Assembly: GCA_949825065.1 (NCBI GenBank)
Contig: OX463859.1
Location: forward strand, 6,548,217-6,612,216
DNA from: Odontocerum albicorne
Taxonomy: Eukaryota > Arthropoda > Insecta > Trichoptera > Odontoceridae
DNA: 64,000 nucleotides
Direction of reading: 5' to 3'
In this document: positions 45,357 to 54,794 of the stretch, in pieces
Numbering within the stretch: position 1 is the first letter of the stretch
Layout of the letters: each line of letters opens with the position of its first letter
Position numbers and translations under genes: made by a program
The notes under the pieces: model-generated
What the model was told of the DNA's origin: nothing
The model's input: only the letters and a program-made list of their open reading frames with translations
Database searches by the model: none

Positions 45357-46470
45357 ACTCGAATATTTTTTTTTCTAAAGCCTCCCAATTTTTTTTCTAG
45401 CGAATCTGAAACAGCTATTGCCACGATTATATTTAAACGTGTAATATTATAAACTATAGTCGTTAGATAGGATATGGTATGGCCCTATCCTATTTGTGAG
45501 TTTAAAGAAGACTGTTTCAATGAGAACAATTAAAACGCATACTTAATCATATTGAAAAGTATTTTTATTAAAATCAAAAGGCATTGAATTTATAACTTAT
45601 CTAATGAGAAGGTTAAATTTGATCCGTTTTAAGGAGTTCGTTAATATCAGGCTCGATTTTGCTTCAAAACAACCGTAAGTCGCCGCGTTCAGTAACATGG
45701 AGCCGATTTCTCTTTTTATTTACCAATGTTGCTACAGCACTTAATCCACGTTCAGTTAAATAGGAAGATGGGAATGCTATCAGAAATCGTTAAACAATCG
45801 ACCCTAATCCAGGTTACAGTTGCAAAATCGGCTTCTGCAGCCAAAATTCTTTTAATTCTTGAATTTAATTTTTAATTCCTCATTTGTTGTCAGTTCTATT
45901 AGTTCTCCTTCTTCGAGTTTCTTCTGATTTTATTAACTGCTCTGATAACATATTGCAGTGATGTATGGAGGCGTTCACTCGGGTTTTTCACAACCAAATG
46001 CTGGCGATGAATTACGCAATGCACAGCAAGCGCGTCAGGAACTTTATTTTTTAAGCACGCTATAAAGTCTTTGTGACGCCCTGTCATAAGCCGGTGTGCC
46101 ATCCGTAGCAACTGACAAAATATTACAGAACTATTGCTCAAAGGACTTTTTCGGATAATATCTGCAGCTGGTTTATGGAGCACAGTGGTTATTACTTGTT
46201 TTACTGCTGGTAAAATTGAATCTTCCCCAATAGTATGTGGTTTGCCTGTTTTAGCAATCAACAATGAGATATTGTACGAATCTCGAAGTCCTTCATCGTC
46301 TTGATTATAAGCTGATGAAAAAAGTTTTGATATAGTTGACTGAATTTCGTACTTCTTTTTCATGTCTTGAAAATAGGTCACATCTTTGTCTTTCTTATCC
46401 GGGTGTATTTTATCAAAATGATCAGCCTAGAAGGCTTCATCGCTTCATTTGAAAATGTTTTTTAACAAAT
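45357..46470 (-). pseudogene. ZBED5/SCAND3-like hAT transposase, right relic with internal deletions
   Basis: Reading on the minus strand from 46470, 'DHFDKIHPDKKDKD' and 'VTYFQDMKKKYEIQSTIS' lead into a 160-codon frame (46381-45899) with 'DSYNISLLIAKTGKPHTIGE', 'LPAVKQVITTVLHKPAADII' and 'KSPLSNSS'. About 120 codons including the first catalytic segment are then deleted. The protein resumes in a shifted frame at V-A-T-D-G-T-P-A and 'MTGRHKDFIACLKNKVPDAL'. Another deletion joins to the hATC region (45360-45880), which duplicates the left relic's 25640-26170. The relics overlap in content, so both are needed to cover the protein. Confidence 0.9.
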
Positions 46471-47011
46471 AAGGATTAGAACAAGCACAGATAATACTGT
46501 CAATTCTTGCAGGATAGCAAAAATCACGTTATTTAACTAAAACTTGTTATAACTGAATTGCTACAAGCATACTTTTTGCTATTTTTCATTAACAGGCTTT
46601 TGTTTACTTTACCTGTATTTATATATGAGATATTTCACGTGAAATTGGAAGATTTGAAAATTTTTAATTCAAATCTAAAATAATTTTTTTTTATATCATC
46701 CAATTTAATGTAGATCTGAATGTAATGAAATCTTTAAGTTCAAGTTTCATCCACTTCCCGAACTACCGAAATATGTGAATTTTCGCACACGTGATAAAAA
46801 TGATTAAAATACATACAATAATAAAAATTAACCAATATTAAAGTGTGCTTTAGTAAGTACGTGATTAGCGTGTTTTATTTGTCTTTTTTAGACTATATTT
46901 TTTTAATCCGCCCACGCCCCTCCGTGCCATCTCAACGCCCCTAATTTTCTCTGGGTCTTCTACTGCCCCCCTGAAAGTCTCAAATGCCCAAAAGGGGGCG
47001 TTATCGCCCAC
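46471..47011. mobile_element. hAT 5' untranslated and subterminal region
   Basis: AT-rich sequence between the transposase relic and the right terminus. The last 100 bp contain 'ccgcccacgcccctccgtgc' and 'aaagggggcgttatcgccca', the GC-rich subterminal stretch common in this hAT group. The left end has a related 'tgcccaccgcccacttt'. Confidence 0.7.
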
Positions 47012-47025
47012 GTTGAGAACCTATG
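47012..47025. repeat. hAT terminal inverted repeat, right
   Basis: GTTGAGAACCTATG is the exact complement of 25600-25613. The CTCTAAAT target copy follows. Confidence 0.9.
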
Positions 47026-47033
47026 CTCTAAAT

Positions 47034-47330
47034 GAACAAACATGTAGCCAAGATATGGTTGAATACTAAACGAGTAAACATTTAGCCAAGATATGGCTGA
47101 ATACTAAACGAACAAACATATAGCTAAGAGATGGCTGAATACTAAACGAACAAATATTTAGCTAAGAGATGGCTGAATACTAAACGAACAAACATTTAGC
47201 TAAGAAATTGCTGAATACTAAACGAATAAACATTTAGCTAAGACATGGCTGAATACTAAACGAACAAACATTTAGCCAAGAGATGGTTGAATACTAAACA
47301 AATAAACATTAAGCCAAGAGATGGCTGAAA
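47034..47330. repeat. 38-bp minisatellite, about 8 copies
   Basis: The unit is 'gaatactaaacgaacaaaca' + 'tttagctaagagatggct' with minor variants (agatatggct, gaataaaca). It begins immediately beside the hAT target duplication, and the CTCTAAATGAACAAACATG of the junction reads as a diverged first unit. The composite therefore probably landed at the edge of this array. The other edge runs into the Helitron helicase motif. Confidence 0.9.
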
Positions 47331-47400
47331 ACTGGTGTAGGCAGATACACATAAACTTTATCCAAAGTCTGTCCTTGAGACTTGTTAATTGTAATTATCA
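47324..47400 (-). pseudogene. Helitron PIF1-type helicase motif remnant
   Basis: On the minus strand the frame reads 'IITINKSQGQTLDKVYVYLP' then 'TPVFS'. This is the conserved helicase segment T-I-N-K-S-Q-G-Q-T-L ... L-P-x-P-V-F-S-H of Helitron Rep/Hel proteins. The following H-G-Q-L-Y-V-A-x-S-R motif is replaced by the 38-bp minisatellite. No Rep domain or Helitron ends were found nearby. Confidence 0.8.
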
Positions 47401-47441
47401 TTTTATAAATAACAATTTATGCAATGGAATTTTGTTTATGT

Positions 47442-47500
47442 AAACGCAAAACTTGCCTGAGTATGTAGAAATATTATTTCTGTATACAAGTTTTGCGTTT
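47442..47500. repeat. 14-bp inverted repeat with 31-bp loop
   Basis: AAACGCAAAACTTG (47442-47455) and CAAGTTTTGCGTTT (47487-47500) can form a perfect stem. Role unknown; possibly a leftover of a Helitron or MITE. Confidence 0.7.
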
Positions 47501-48570
47501 CATTTTCACTTCACGATCACATAATGTTTTGTCTCATATCAAATAGTGACGCAGTTGTACCCCTGAAGATATTTAGTCATAGAGAAATAGTATTCGAATT
47601 TAATAGTTCTACTTATTTTCATCGTTGTATATTGTCTATTGAATCAGAACTAAGATAGTTTAAAAAAAAAATACTCTATACGTTATGCAATCGTTCTTGC
47701 ATATACCATACACGTATGTTTAGTTTAATTTTCCCTTCATGGTCACATTATGTTTTGTTTCATATTTGGTTTAACGGGATTAGGCAAATAATAAAATAGG
47801 CTATAAGATATTTAAAATCTTAAAATTGTTCTTTTATTGTCAATACTATAATATGTTTATAATGAAGGGAATGCTAATCGATTCGTACTGAAGAGGGGTA
47901 GGTGGTTGGTTATATAAAAGATGACAATAGTAAACGTGAAAGACAAAGGGAGAAGAAGACACCAAGGGTAGAAAAAAATGGTAGGAAGGGAAGAGGGGTT
48001 GGGCAAGAAGACATAAACATTACCGGGTTTATCCTGATAAGCTTATCGATAATTCCAATCGACATTTTAGTCCTTTTCCTTTTATATTGTCTCGTTTTTC
48101 CTTACTCTGCTATATTCGATGAGTAAGGAGGTGAGGTGGTAATTATATTCAATTCTTATTTTTTTAAACAATTAATGTTATGTTATATTTAAAATAATAT
48201 TTCATTTGAGATAACAATTAATTAATTAATGAAGACAAACCAATAATTTAAAATAATTAAAATTCTCATCTTTTGATACGATAGGATATTCCTCCAGATC
48301 GACTAGACTTGTGTATTGGTTGACTTGCTCAGTGTGCAATCTCTTACACTTCAGCAAGCATACAGTCCTGAAAGATCCGAACTAGGCAAGGATAACAATA
48401 TTCCGATATGACCCGCAGGATTATTTTGATGCAGCCTTTCGTTAGGCAGATTTTAAGTTTTATGTAGCATTATTTGTGTGTTGTTTTTTAATAACAATGT
48501 ATGAATTTATGGTACGCTGTATGGTAGCTACAGAGACACTTTAGTTCAGGTGTTAAATAGTCTACAAGTA
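47501..48570. other. Stretch without a gene
   Basis: A Lys/Arg-rich plus frame at 47902-48126 (74 codons) has no recognisable domain. The segment at 48290-48450 is less AT-rich but unassigned. Confidence 0.4.
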
Positions 48571-48815
48571 ATAATATTAATGAATAAATATAGGTTTATT
48601 GACAGCAATATGTATATGTATTATATAAATACATTCCGAAATCAACTGCAGAAAATATATTTAAGAGATAATAAACTGCATAAAATACATCTGAGAGAGA
48701 AGTTATCAAAAGGTCTGGGCTCATCTTATAACACCCCCCCCCCTCAAGCCGGGATACACCCCATCAATATAGGGCGAGCCCGGTCGCGAGGACACCAGAT
48801 GTTTTTAATTAGATT
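48571..48815 (-). repeat. Dispersed family U, minus strand
   Basis: The reverse complement reads 'acatctggtgtcctcgcgac', 'cgggctcgccctatattgat' and 'cagaccttttgataacttct', then 'gtcaataaacctatatttat'. It matches 54795, 58205 and 63365 in order and spacing. A run of nine C (48731-48739) interrupts it. Likely a retroelement 3' end or LTR. Confidence 0.7.
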
Positions 48816-48929
48816 TAAAAAATAAAAAATCAAACCCACAAATACCATCTCAGATTAATTTGACTGATACGAGTCCAAATTTTACCAAAATAAAACCACA
48901 AATGGAAAATGATGTTCAGCAATAATAAT

Positions 48930-49120
48930 ATGATTCTTCAGTGAGATACAGGCAAACGCCTAGCATACTGGGGACACGACAAATGAAAGGCAATAAACCC
49001 AGATCCATTAAAATTGTGTATTCAAATAAAGTTAACTGTTGTTTTTTTTCGCAAATCGTGAGTTTTATAGATTTCTTATCACGTGTTAATTTTTTTTTAA
49101 TTAATAAAGATAACGCACAT
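48930..49120 (+). mobile_element. LINE-C 3' tail
   Basis: The sequence 'cagtgagatacaggcaaacg', 'cctagcatactggggacacg' and 'aacccagatccattaaaatt' matches the LINE-C tail at 15240-15400. It ends in an AT-rich run. Confidence 0.75.
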
Positions 49121-49469
49121 ACAGGCCCCGCCGAAAAGAGTAAAGCAAATAAATAGATTCAATTGAATCCATCAGGAATTGAACCTAGGAGTTCAGATCA
49201 TATCCGCCGACAGTATTTATCTTGTGCACATTTCAACCATGTTAAATGGTTAGTAAAAATTACTGTAATAATGAGACTCTCAATAATAATAATAATAATA
49301 GAAATAAAATGATAATTTATACAGTGCCATTTATGGTAGAGGCCACACCCTCTTCAAAGGCACTTCTTGGGATTCGAATCCACTATCATTGCTGTATTTA
49401 AAATATAACTTATATGAGTTGAGTATAAAAATAGGAAGATAATGGTTGCGACCATTAGATTGGGTACTT

Positions 49470-49640
49470 CCTTGCATCTGTATTACACTTTCCTTGTATA
49501 CAGTACAACCTGGCGAGCTTATTACTAAGTTGCAATTTTTTACAACCGACCAGAAAGACGTTAAAGTGGTCTCAAATGTGAACCAGATTGGAATCCTTTT
49601 GGATTGGGAGACCGACGTCTTATCAACTTGACCAAGGAAG
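49470..49640 (-). mobile_element. SINE-A copy, minus strand, abutting the 41-bp array
   Basis: On the minus strand: box A side 'tggtcaagttgataagacgt', then 'ggattccaatctggttcaca', 'ccactttaacgtctttctgg' and 'aataagctcgccaggttgta'. Its 5' end is the first unit of the array at 49622, so the array grew outward from the SINE head. Confidence 0.85.
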
Positions 49641-50484
49641 TCACCTGTCATCGACTGCATATATCAACTTGACCATGGAAGTCACCTCTCATCGACTGCA
49701 TATATCAACTTGACCATGGAAGTCACCTGTCATCGACTGCATATATCAACTTGACCATGGAAGTCACCTCTCATCGACTGCATATATCAACTTGACCATG
49801 GAAGTCACCTGTCATCGACTGCATATATCAACTTGACCATGGAAGTCACCTGTCATCGACTGCATATATCAACTTGACCATGGAAGTCACCTGTCATCGA
49901 CTGCATATATCAACTTGACCATGGAAGTCACCTGTCATCGACTGCATATATCAACTTGACCATGGAAGTCACCTGTCATCGACTGCATATATCAACTTGA
50001 CCATGGAAGTCACCTCTCATCGACTGCATATATCAACTTGACCATGGAAGTCACCTCTCATCGACTGCATATATCAACTTGACCATGGAAGTCACCTGTC
50101 ATCGACTGCATATATCAACTTGACCATGGAAGTCACCTCTCATCGACTGCATATATCAACTTGACCATGGAAGTCACCTCTCATCGACTGCATATATCAA
50201 CTTGACCATGGAAGTCACCTGTCATCGACTGCATATATCAACTTGACCATGGAAGTCACCTCTCATCGACTGCATATATCAACTTGACCATGGAAGTCAC
50301 CTCTCATCGACTGCATATATCAACTTGACCATGGAAGTCACCTCTCATCGACTGCATATATCAACTTGACCATGGAAGTCACCTCTCATCGACTGCATAT
50401 ATCAACTTGACCATGGAAGTCACCTGTCATCGACTGCATATATCAACTTGACCATGGAAGTCACCTGTCATCGACTGCATATAT
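49622..50484. repeat. 41-bp minisatellite, 21 copies, containing SINE-A box A
   Basis: The unit is 'atatcaacttgaccatggaa' + 'gtcacctgtcatcgactgc' + 'at'. On the minus strand each unit reads 'gacttccatggtcaagttga', the SINE-A head ('gacctccgtggccaagttgg' in better copies) including box A. Units are virtually identical except for one site, ctGtc or ctCtc. Left to right the states are G C G C G G G G G C C G C C G C C C C G G. The first unit also has 'ccaagg' for 'ccatgg'. Confidence 0.95.
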
Positions 50485-50569
50485 TTCAGAAAAATATATC
50501 TGATATAAGAAAATCGCACAGAGTTTTTCAAGGGAAGACTACCTAAGTTTCAAAGAAACCTATTACGAT

Positions 50570-51410
50570 ATTTCTATAATTTTTTATTTTTATTTATTAT
50601 TACACATGACAACAAATATACATAATTTGCGAAAAAACAACACGTTATTTAATTTAGACATACAATTTTAATGGATCTGGGTTTGTTGCCTTTCATTTGT
50701 CGTGTCCCCAGTAAACTAGGCTTTTGCCTGTATCTCACTGAGGATATTTAGCATGAAAAAATAAATCGATACTTCTTTCCAATTTTTAATTACACAAAAA
50801 CAAAACACTCTCATCAACCTGACAAACAGTGACACTCAATTACAACTGGAAACATCATGCGAAATTAAACTCCTCACACATCATCACTCCAGAAAGACCA
50901 AAAATATTCATCCCACAATATACCGCACACAATCATAAGAATAACAATAAAAAAAATACAGAAACACAAAAACAACAAAATTTTAAACAACAAGAAGAAA
51001 CCCACACTCACGAGCCCACACAAATCTTTTCCACGCGTCATTCATCCTTAAAGTTCAAGTACTCAAAATCCTGTGGCAATAACATCCACGCTCCGATCGA
51101 CTGTCTAAATGGTTTCCTACCTTTACCTTTATTGAAGTCGGCACGCCATTGTATGTCATGGTAGTCAAATTAGCATATTGCCTTTGGGCAAAAGAGGTTT
51201 TATCTTTAGAGATGGTGAACATTTCATTAGTTGCCATGCGTGTCATGTGTCTCTGCTGAGTCTGCATCTTCCCTTCCTCTCGATGGTAGTGCCAGAGAAT
51301 GGACTTGAGATTCAAATTGGCTATGTTCAGGACCTGATACTCTCCGAAAAGCTCCGCCGTGGGATACAGGGCAGAAAGTTTTTTAATTATTTTCACAATC
51401 AATTTTTGGG
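50570..51410 (-). mobile_element. LINE-C 3' part with C-terminal coding remnant
   Basis: The minus-strand frame 51055-51402 (115 codons) contains 'LSALYPTAELFGEYQVLNIA', 'LKSILWHYHREEGKM', 'SFAQRQYANLTTMTYNGVPT' and 'SIKVKVGNHLDSR'. This is the C-terminal end of Jockey/CR1-type reverse transcriptases (P-T-x-x-L-F ... I-x-N-L ... Q-R-x-x ... Y-N-x-V-P). The untranslated tail runs to 50575 with 'cctcagtgagatacaggcaa' and an (AATA)n end. It is 5'-truncated. The frame is open but lacks the rest of the enzyme. Confidence 0.8.
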
Positions 51411-51918
51411 AAACCTGCGATGTGTTTTTGCAATATGTGTTATTGGGTTAAGGTGCATCCCCCCAAGTAATGTGTAGAGTGTAGTATTCAAAATAAATAA
51501 ATAGTAAATAAATTTGTAATGTGGATTGTTATCCGGTCTGAATATTAAAAACACGTGTCTAAAAGTAAAATCTGTTTACCTGATTTTAGTTTACTTAAAG
51601 CTTATGTCGTCAAGTTAATACTCTGATATTTTATTTATAAAGGGTAAAGTTTAAATTCTCGCTCACGTTATAAGAACCAATAGGCAACATACTAAAAGGA
51701 ACAATTTATCGATGTCTTTCCTTACATTCACTCACATATACAGTACAAGACTTTTATCAAACATTCAGTGGCGTAACTAAAATAATTGGGTCCCAATGCA
51801 AAATTGATAAAAACGGGCCCTATAACCGTATATGTGTTTTAGAAAAGATATAAGAATATTGAGTATTAATAAGTGTTATCTATTAATTATTAAAAACAAA
51901 ATTGGTCTCTTACTTCAT

Positions 51919-52410
51919 ACTTAACTCAGATATATAGAGATATCGTAGATTGTCTCACATTGTCTTTTCATAACTGTTATTTCAACAGAAGGCTTATCCC
52001 AGAGCTCTAAGGCAATACCCAAATCGACTTTCACTCCTTTATCAACAAGACCATGAAGAGTTTTAAAAGTCTGGCTCATCCCTTTGGTAAAACGTGTGCC
52101 ATCTTGTCTTTCTTTATGTATATTATATTCTAAAATCCGGTCGCAAACGCCTTCGAGAGATTCAATTAACCTCAATTCAGATTTTTCGTATTTAACTGTC
52201 TTTTTTGGCATAGCATCGTCAATAGAATAATTAATTCCGAGAACATCGTGTGACTTGCCGGTTTCCGAGAGACGATTTTGCAATTATATTGCCAATATTT
52301 TATAAGTTTTGCATTTGTCGGCATACTTTATGTCGTGTTCTTCAACAGAATTTTCTGTTTTACAAATGACACAAACGATGATGAATTGAATCAAATAAAG
52401 GAGTTAACAT
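51919..52410 (-). pseudogene. Canopy-family (CNPY3/4-like) processed pseudogene
   Basis: The 120-codon frame 52283-51921 reads 'KYEKSELRLIESLEGVCDRI', 'LEYNIHKERQDGTRFTKGMS' and 'QTFKTLHGLVDKGVKVDLGI', with 'CETIYD' near its end. This is the saposin-like canopy fold of ER chaperones that help fold receptors. Upstream and in frame, 'EEHDIKYADKCKTYKILAI*' extends the domain and carries one stop. Further upstream is a hydrophobic 'LIQFIIVCVIC' like the signal peptide, reached from an ATG at about 52408 only through a one-base shift. No intron interrupts about 150 codons, so this is a retrocopy. It lacks the C-terminal end. Confidence 0.85.
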
Positions 52411-52621
52411 AATCTTTTTTTAATGCTGCATTCATCATAGTTCAGGACTAAGAAGGTTGGACTCAGGTGGTGCGTTGAGTTTGAGATAGTATTGTAGAAT
52501 ACCACGACGCTCAGCATTGAGGACGATGAAGAAGAAATCCAGGTCTACTCACTAGAGAAAAAATCTTAACTCGCTTTGCGGTGATGGTTCTTAACTGAAC
52601 GTATAGCAGGATACTAGTGAA

Positions 52622-52840
52622 TAGACCACCTCCGTGCGCTAGTTGATAAGACGACTGCCTCCCAGTCAGGAGGTTGCGGTTTAAAATCCCGCTGAAATCC
52701 AGATATTTTTTAGAAAAGATTTCAGTCTAGTTTTCACTTACGCACTCTTTAAAAAAATCTGGTTCGTTGGAAGAGATTGCCATACAGCAATAAGGCCTTC
52801 AGGTCGTGCTGTATATAATGAACGTGTAATACAATACGTT
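52622..52840 (+). mobile_element. SINE-A copy inside the gene-carrying element
   Basis: The best-preserved full structure: head 'cctccgtgcgctagttgata' (box A), 'gcctcccagtcaggaggttg', then 'gatttcagtctagttttcac', 'tggttcgttggaagagattg', 'ccatacagcaataaggcctt' and a tail with 'gaacgtgtaatacaatac'. Box B has decayed (GGTTTAAAATCCC). Confidence 0.85.
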
Positions 52841-53043
52841 GAAGTTTTTTGCGTTTTATATTACTCGTGAAAAATGATTTTTTCATTTCTGTGAATATTA
52901 AAAATGATAAGTTCATGTAAAAGCAAGGAAAATAAACGATACTTGAAAAATTATCCATATCAAATATTTTGTAGCGTGTTGAACTTTTGGGCCCCCGTTT
53001 AACGTGGTCCCTAGTGCACCGCGTTGATGTAGTTACGTCACTG

Positions 53044-53834
53044 CAAACAACCTTCATGCTTCCTTTAAGGATAATAAACGCTTATAAAAGAAATAGCAAT
53101 ATCTGATATATAAAAAAAATACCAAAATGATTACAGCTCGTATGTAAAGACGAGTTATTACGGTGTGTTTTTGGATACATGTTTTTATGCAAAAAGGATT
53201 TTTTACTTCAGTAGTTCCTAACATAAAATCGTGTGAAACCACCTTCCAAGGAAAAATCATGAATGGCTGAGAAATCCTTCAAAGGATATATAAATAATCC
53301 GGACTTTTTCAAACATCTACCACAACAAATTCCTCTCATACAAAAATAACCTTTAAAAATTAAGCTGTTTCTTACATATTTTTATGTATTTTCCTTTATA
53401 CTTATTTGATAAAATCATTTTGCAATATGGTATTAGATGTAGGATTTTTGAAATGATGTGAAGAGAAGAGTATAAAAAGGTATAAAGTGTTGGTTTTTTG
53501 TATAAATTAAGAGGAACTTTTGATCCGTACCTTTTCTGATTGATAGTGGATTATTGATACTATTGGTTGTATATATAGTTTATTATTGATGTAAAGGTTC
53601 CAGCGAAGTATATGGAAGTGGGTTGATAGCCAACGTAAATCCTGGGTATTACGTATTTTAGGAAAGAGCGGGCTTCAATTTACGTAATTTAACGGCGATT
53701 TTACTTTCTTCCTTTGATATTGGGGACGGCTTAAACCTATTTCAGACTTTTGATAGAAAATATTTCAGCTCTGGATTCCAGCAAGTCTAAGGTATAAATT
53801 GTTGTCTCATATGGTTTCTGTCGCTATACAATGA
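53044..53834. other. AT-rich stretch without a gene
   Basis: The minus frame 53054-53260 has no recognisable motif. No repeat families were identified. Confidence 0.45.
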
Positions 53835-54115
53835 TAGTTTAAGCACGCTTTAAGAAGCGACTGAAAAAAAAACTCTTAATTTCTAGTCAGTAAAATAACG
53901 TGTTTCATTCCTGATTTTTCTTTTTCTTTCCTCTCCACCATCCCTTCCTTTTCTTTTGATTGATGATATCTCACTTTATATGAAAAATAATGATCAGGTG
54001 ATTGTCCGTATTTGTGGGGTTCGTGGGTATACGTTCACGTATGTGTTTATGGATTTCGTGGGGATGGATAGTCATTTGAATGATTTATGCGTAACCATGT
54101 AACTTGCTTTATTTA
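53835..54115 (+). mobile_element. LINE-B 3' end, part 1
   Basis: It starts in the terminal coding words 'cacgctttaagaagcgactg' (F-K-K-R-L) and runs through the untranslated tail seen at 17300-17540. It is interrupted at 54115 by a fold-back element. Confidence 0.85.
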
Positions 54116-54561
54116 TTGTTTTTTATAGTTAAGGCATTAACATTGTGGAGGTTTAAAGACATTGTAATTTATTTTTATCAAACACTGTTTATTCCACTTT
54201 TTTATGACGGTATAACCCTACCGGTTTCAAGGCTTTCACCTCACTTCAGGGGAGCGCAAACAAGACTAAATGCTGTTCGAACTGGCACCGATATACACGT
54301 TTCAACGGTTGGGTGCTGGGGGGGGGGGGGGGGGGGGGAGGAGGGGAGAAAGGCATGGGACAATTTCGACCAAGAGCGGAGAGATTTTGGGTAAATAACT
54401 GGCCCCCAACCGTTGAAGCGTGTATATCGGTGCCAGTTCGAACAGTATTTAGTCTTGTTTGCACTCCCCTGAAGATGAGGTGAAAGCCTTGAAACCGGTA
54501 GGGTTATACCGTCATAAAAAAGTGGAATAAACAGTGTTTGATAAAAATAAATTACAATTAA
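54116..54561. mobile_element. Penelope-like fold-back element with 12-bp target duplication and poly-G loop
   Basis: The flanking TTGCTTTATTTA (54104-54115 and 54562-54573) is a perfect 12-bp duplication. The arms (54161-54313 and 54404-54558) are inverted copies of one unit. The loop contains 21 consecutive G (54318-54338) followed by 'aggaggggagaa'. The arm core is 'cctgaagatgaggtgaaagc', 'gaaaccggtagggttatacc'. Short target duplications of variable length, LTR-like units in inverted orientation and a ribozyme-like core fit Penelope-like elements, but no reverse transcriptase is present. Confidence 0.8.
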
Positions 54562-54655
54562 TTGCTTTATTTACTTTTATTTGGTTGGTTGGAAGAGTTT
54601 GCCGCCTGGTAATAAGCCCGCCAGATTGTATTGCAATAAAAGTGTTAAAAAAATA
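54562..54655 (+). mobile_element. LINE-B 3' end, part 2
   Basis: Continuation after the fold-back insertion: 'acttttatttggttggttgg', 'aagagtttgccgcctggtaa', 'taagcccgccagattgtatt' and an A-rich end. Joining the two parts across the duplicated 12-mer restores the LINE-B consensus. Confidence 0.85.
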
Positions 54656-54663
54656 AAATTAAA

Positions 54664-54794
54664 ATGAAATATTTTATCCTTCGTGATCGACTATTATTGT
54701 CAGCCATATTGTGTATCAGGGAGTATCGGGTCAATAATATAACCAACTTACACCCTAAATTGATTATCTGGCACTATCATAAAAAAACAGGTAC
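54664..54794 (+). pseudogene. LINE-C-like coding fragment
   Basis: The reading 'REYRVNNITNLHPKLIIWHY' + 'HKKTGTM' parallels 'GEYQVLNIANLNLKSILWHY' + 'HREEGKM' of the LINE-C copy at 51055-51402. It is the first part of a 93-codon frame that then runs into family U sequence. Confidence 0.7.

Larger units (their letters stand above)
25592..47033 (-). mobile_element. 21.4-kb composite hAT unit (putative macrotransposon) with target duplication
   Basis: The outer ends are 14-bp perfect inverted repeats, CATAGGTTCTCAAC (25600-25613) and GTTGAGAACCTATG (47012-47025). They are flanked by an identical 8-bp CTCTAAAT (25592-25599 and 47026-47033), the length expected for hAT insertions. Inside are two same-orientation defective ZBED5/SCAND3-like hAT relics and about 17 kb of satellite, itself hit by a mariner. 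The left relic lacks its 5' (inner) end. The right relic lacks its 3' (inner) end but re-contains the C-terminal coding region, diverged about 5-10% from the left one by eye. Two separate copies are therefore involved and the outer ends of both delimit one insertion. Alternatives are an internal duplication in one element or satellite invasion of it. Confidence 0.8.
51766..53043. mobile_element. TIR element carrying a host-gene retrocopy
   Basis: The ends are CAGTGGCGTAACTA (51766-51779) and TAGTTACGTCACTG (53030-53043), inverted repeats with one mismatch, followed inwards by GGGTCCC/GGGCCC-rich subterminal DNA on both sides. The flanks CAAACATT and CAAACAAC match at 6 of 8 bases, suggesting an aged 8-bp duplication and hAT-type ends. 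The interior holds a canopy-family pseudogene and a SINE-A. No transposase is present. Alternatively the pseudogene inserted into a pre-existing MITE. Confidence 0.65.

Noticed and set aside
25592..47033. Two independent hAT insertions with coincidentally matching flanks
   Set aside because: A perfect 8-bp match between the outermost flanks has about 1 in 65,000 chance, and both inner ends are missing. Not excluded, but less likely than one unit.
49622..50484. Coding tandem repeat
   Set aside because: 41 bp is not a multiple of three, and the units derive from a SINE head.
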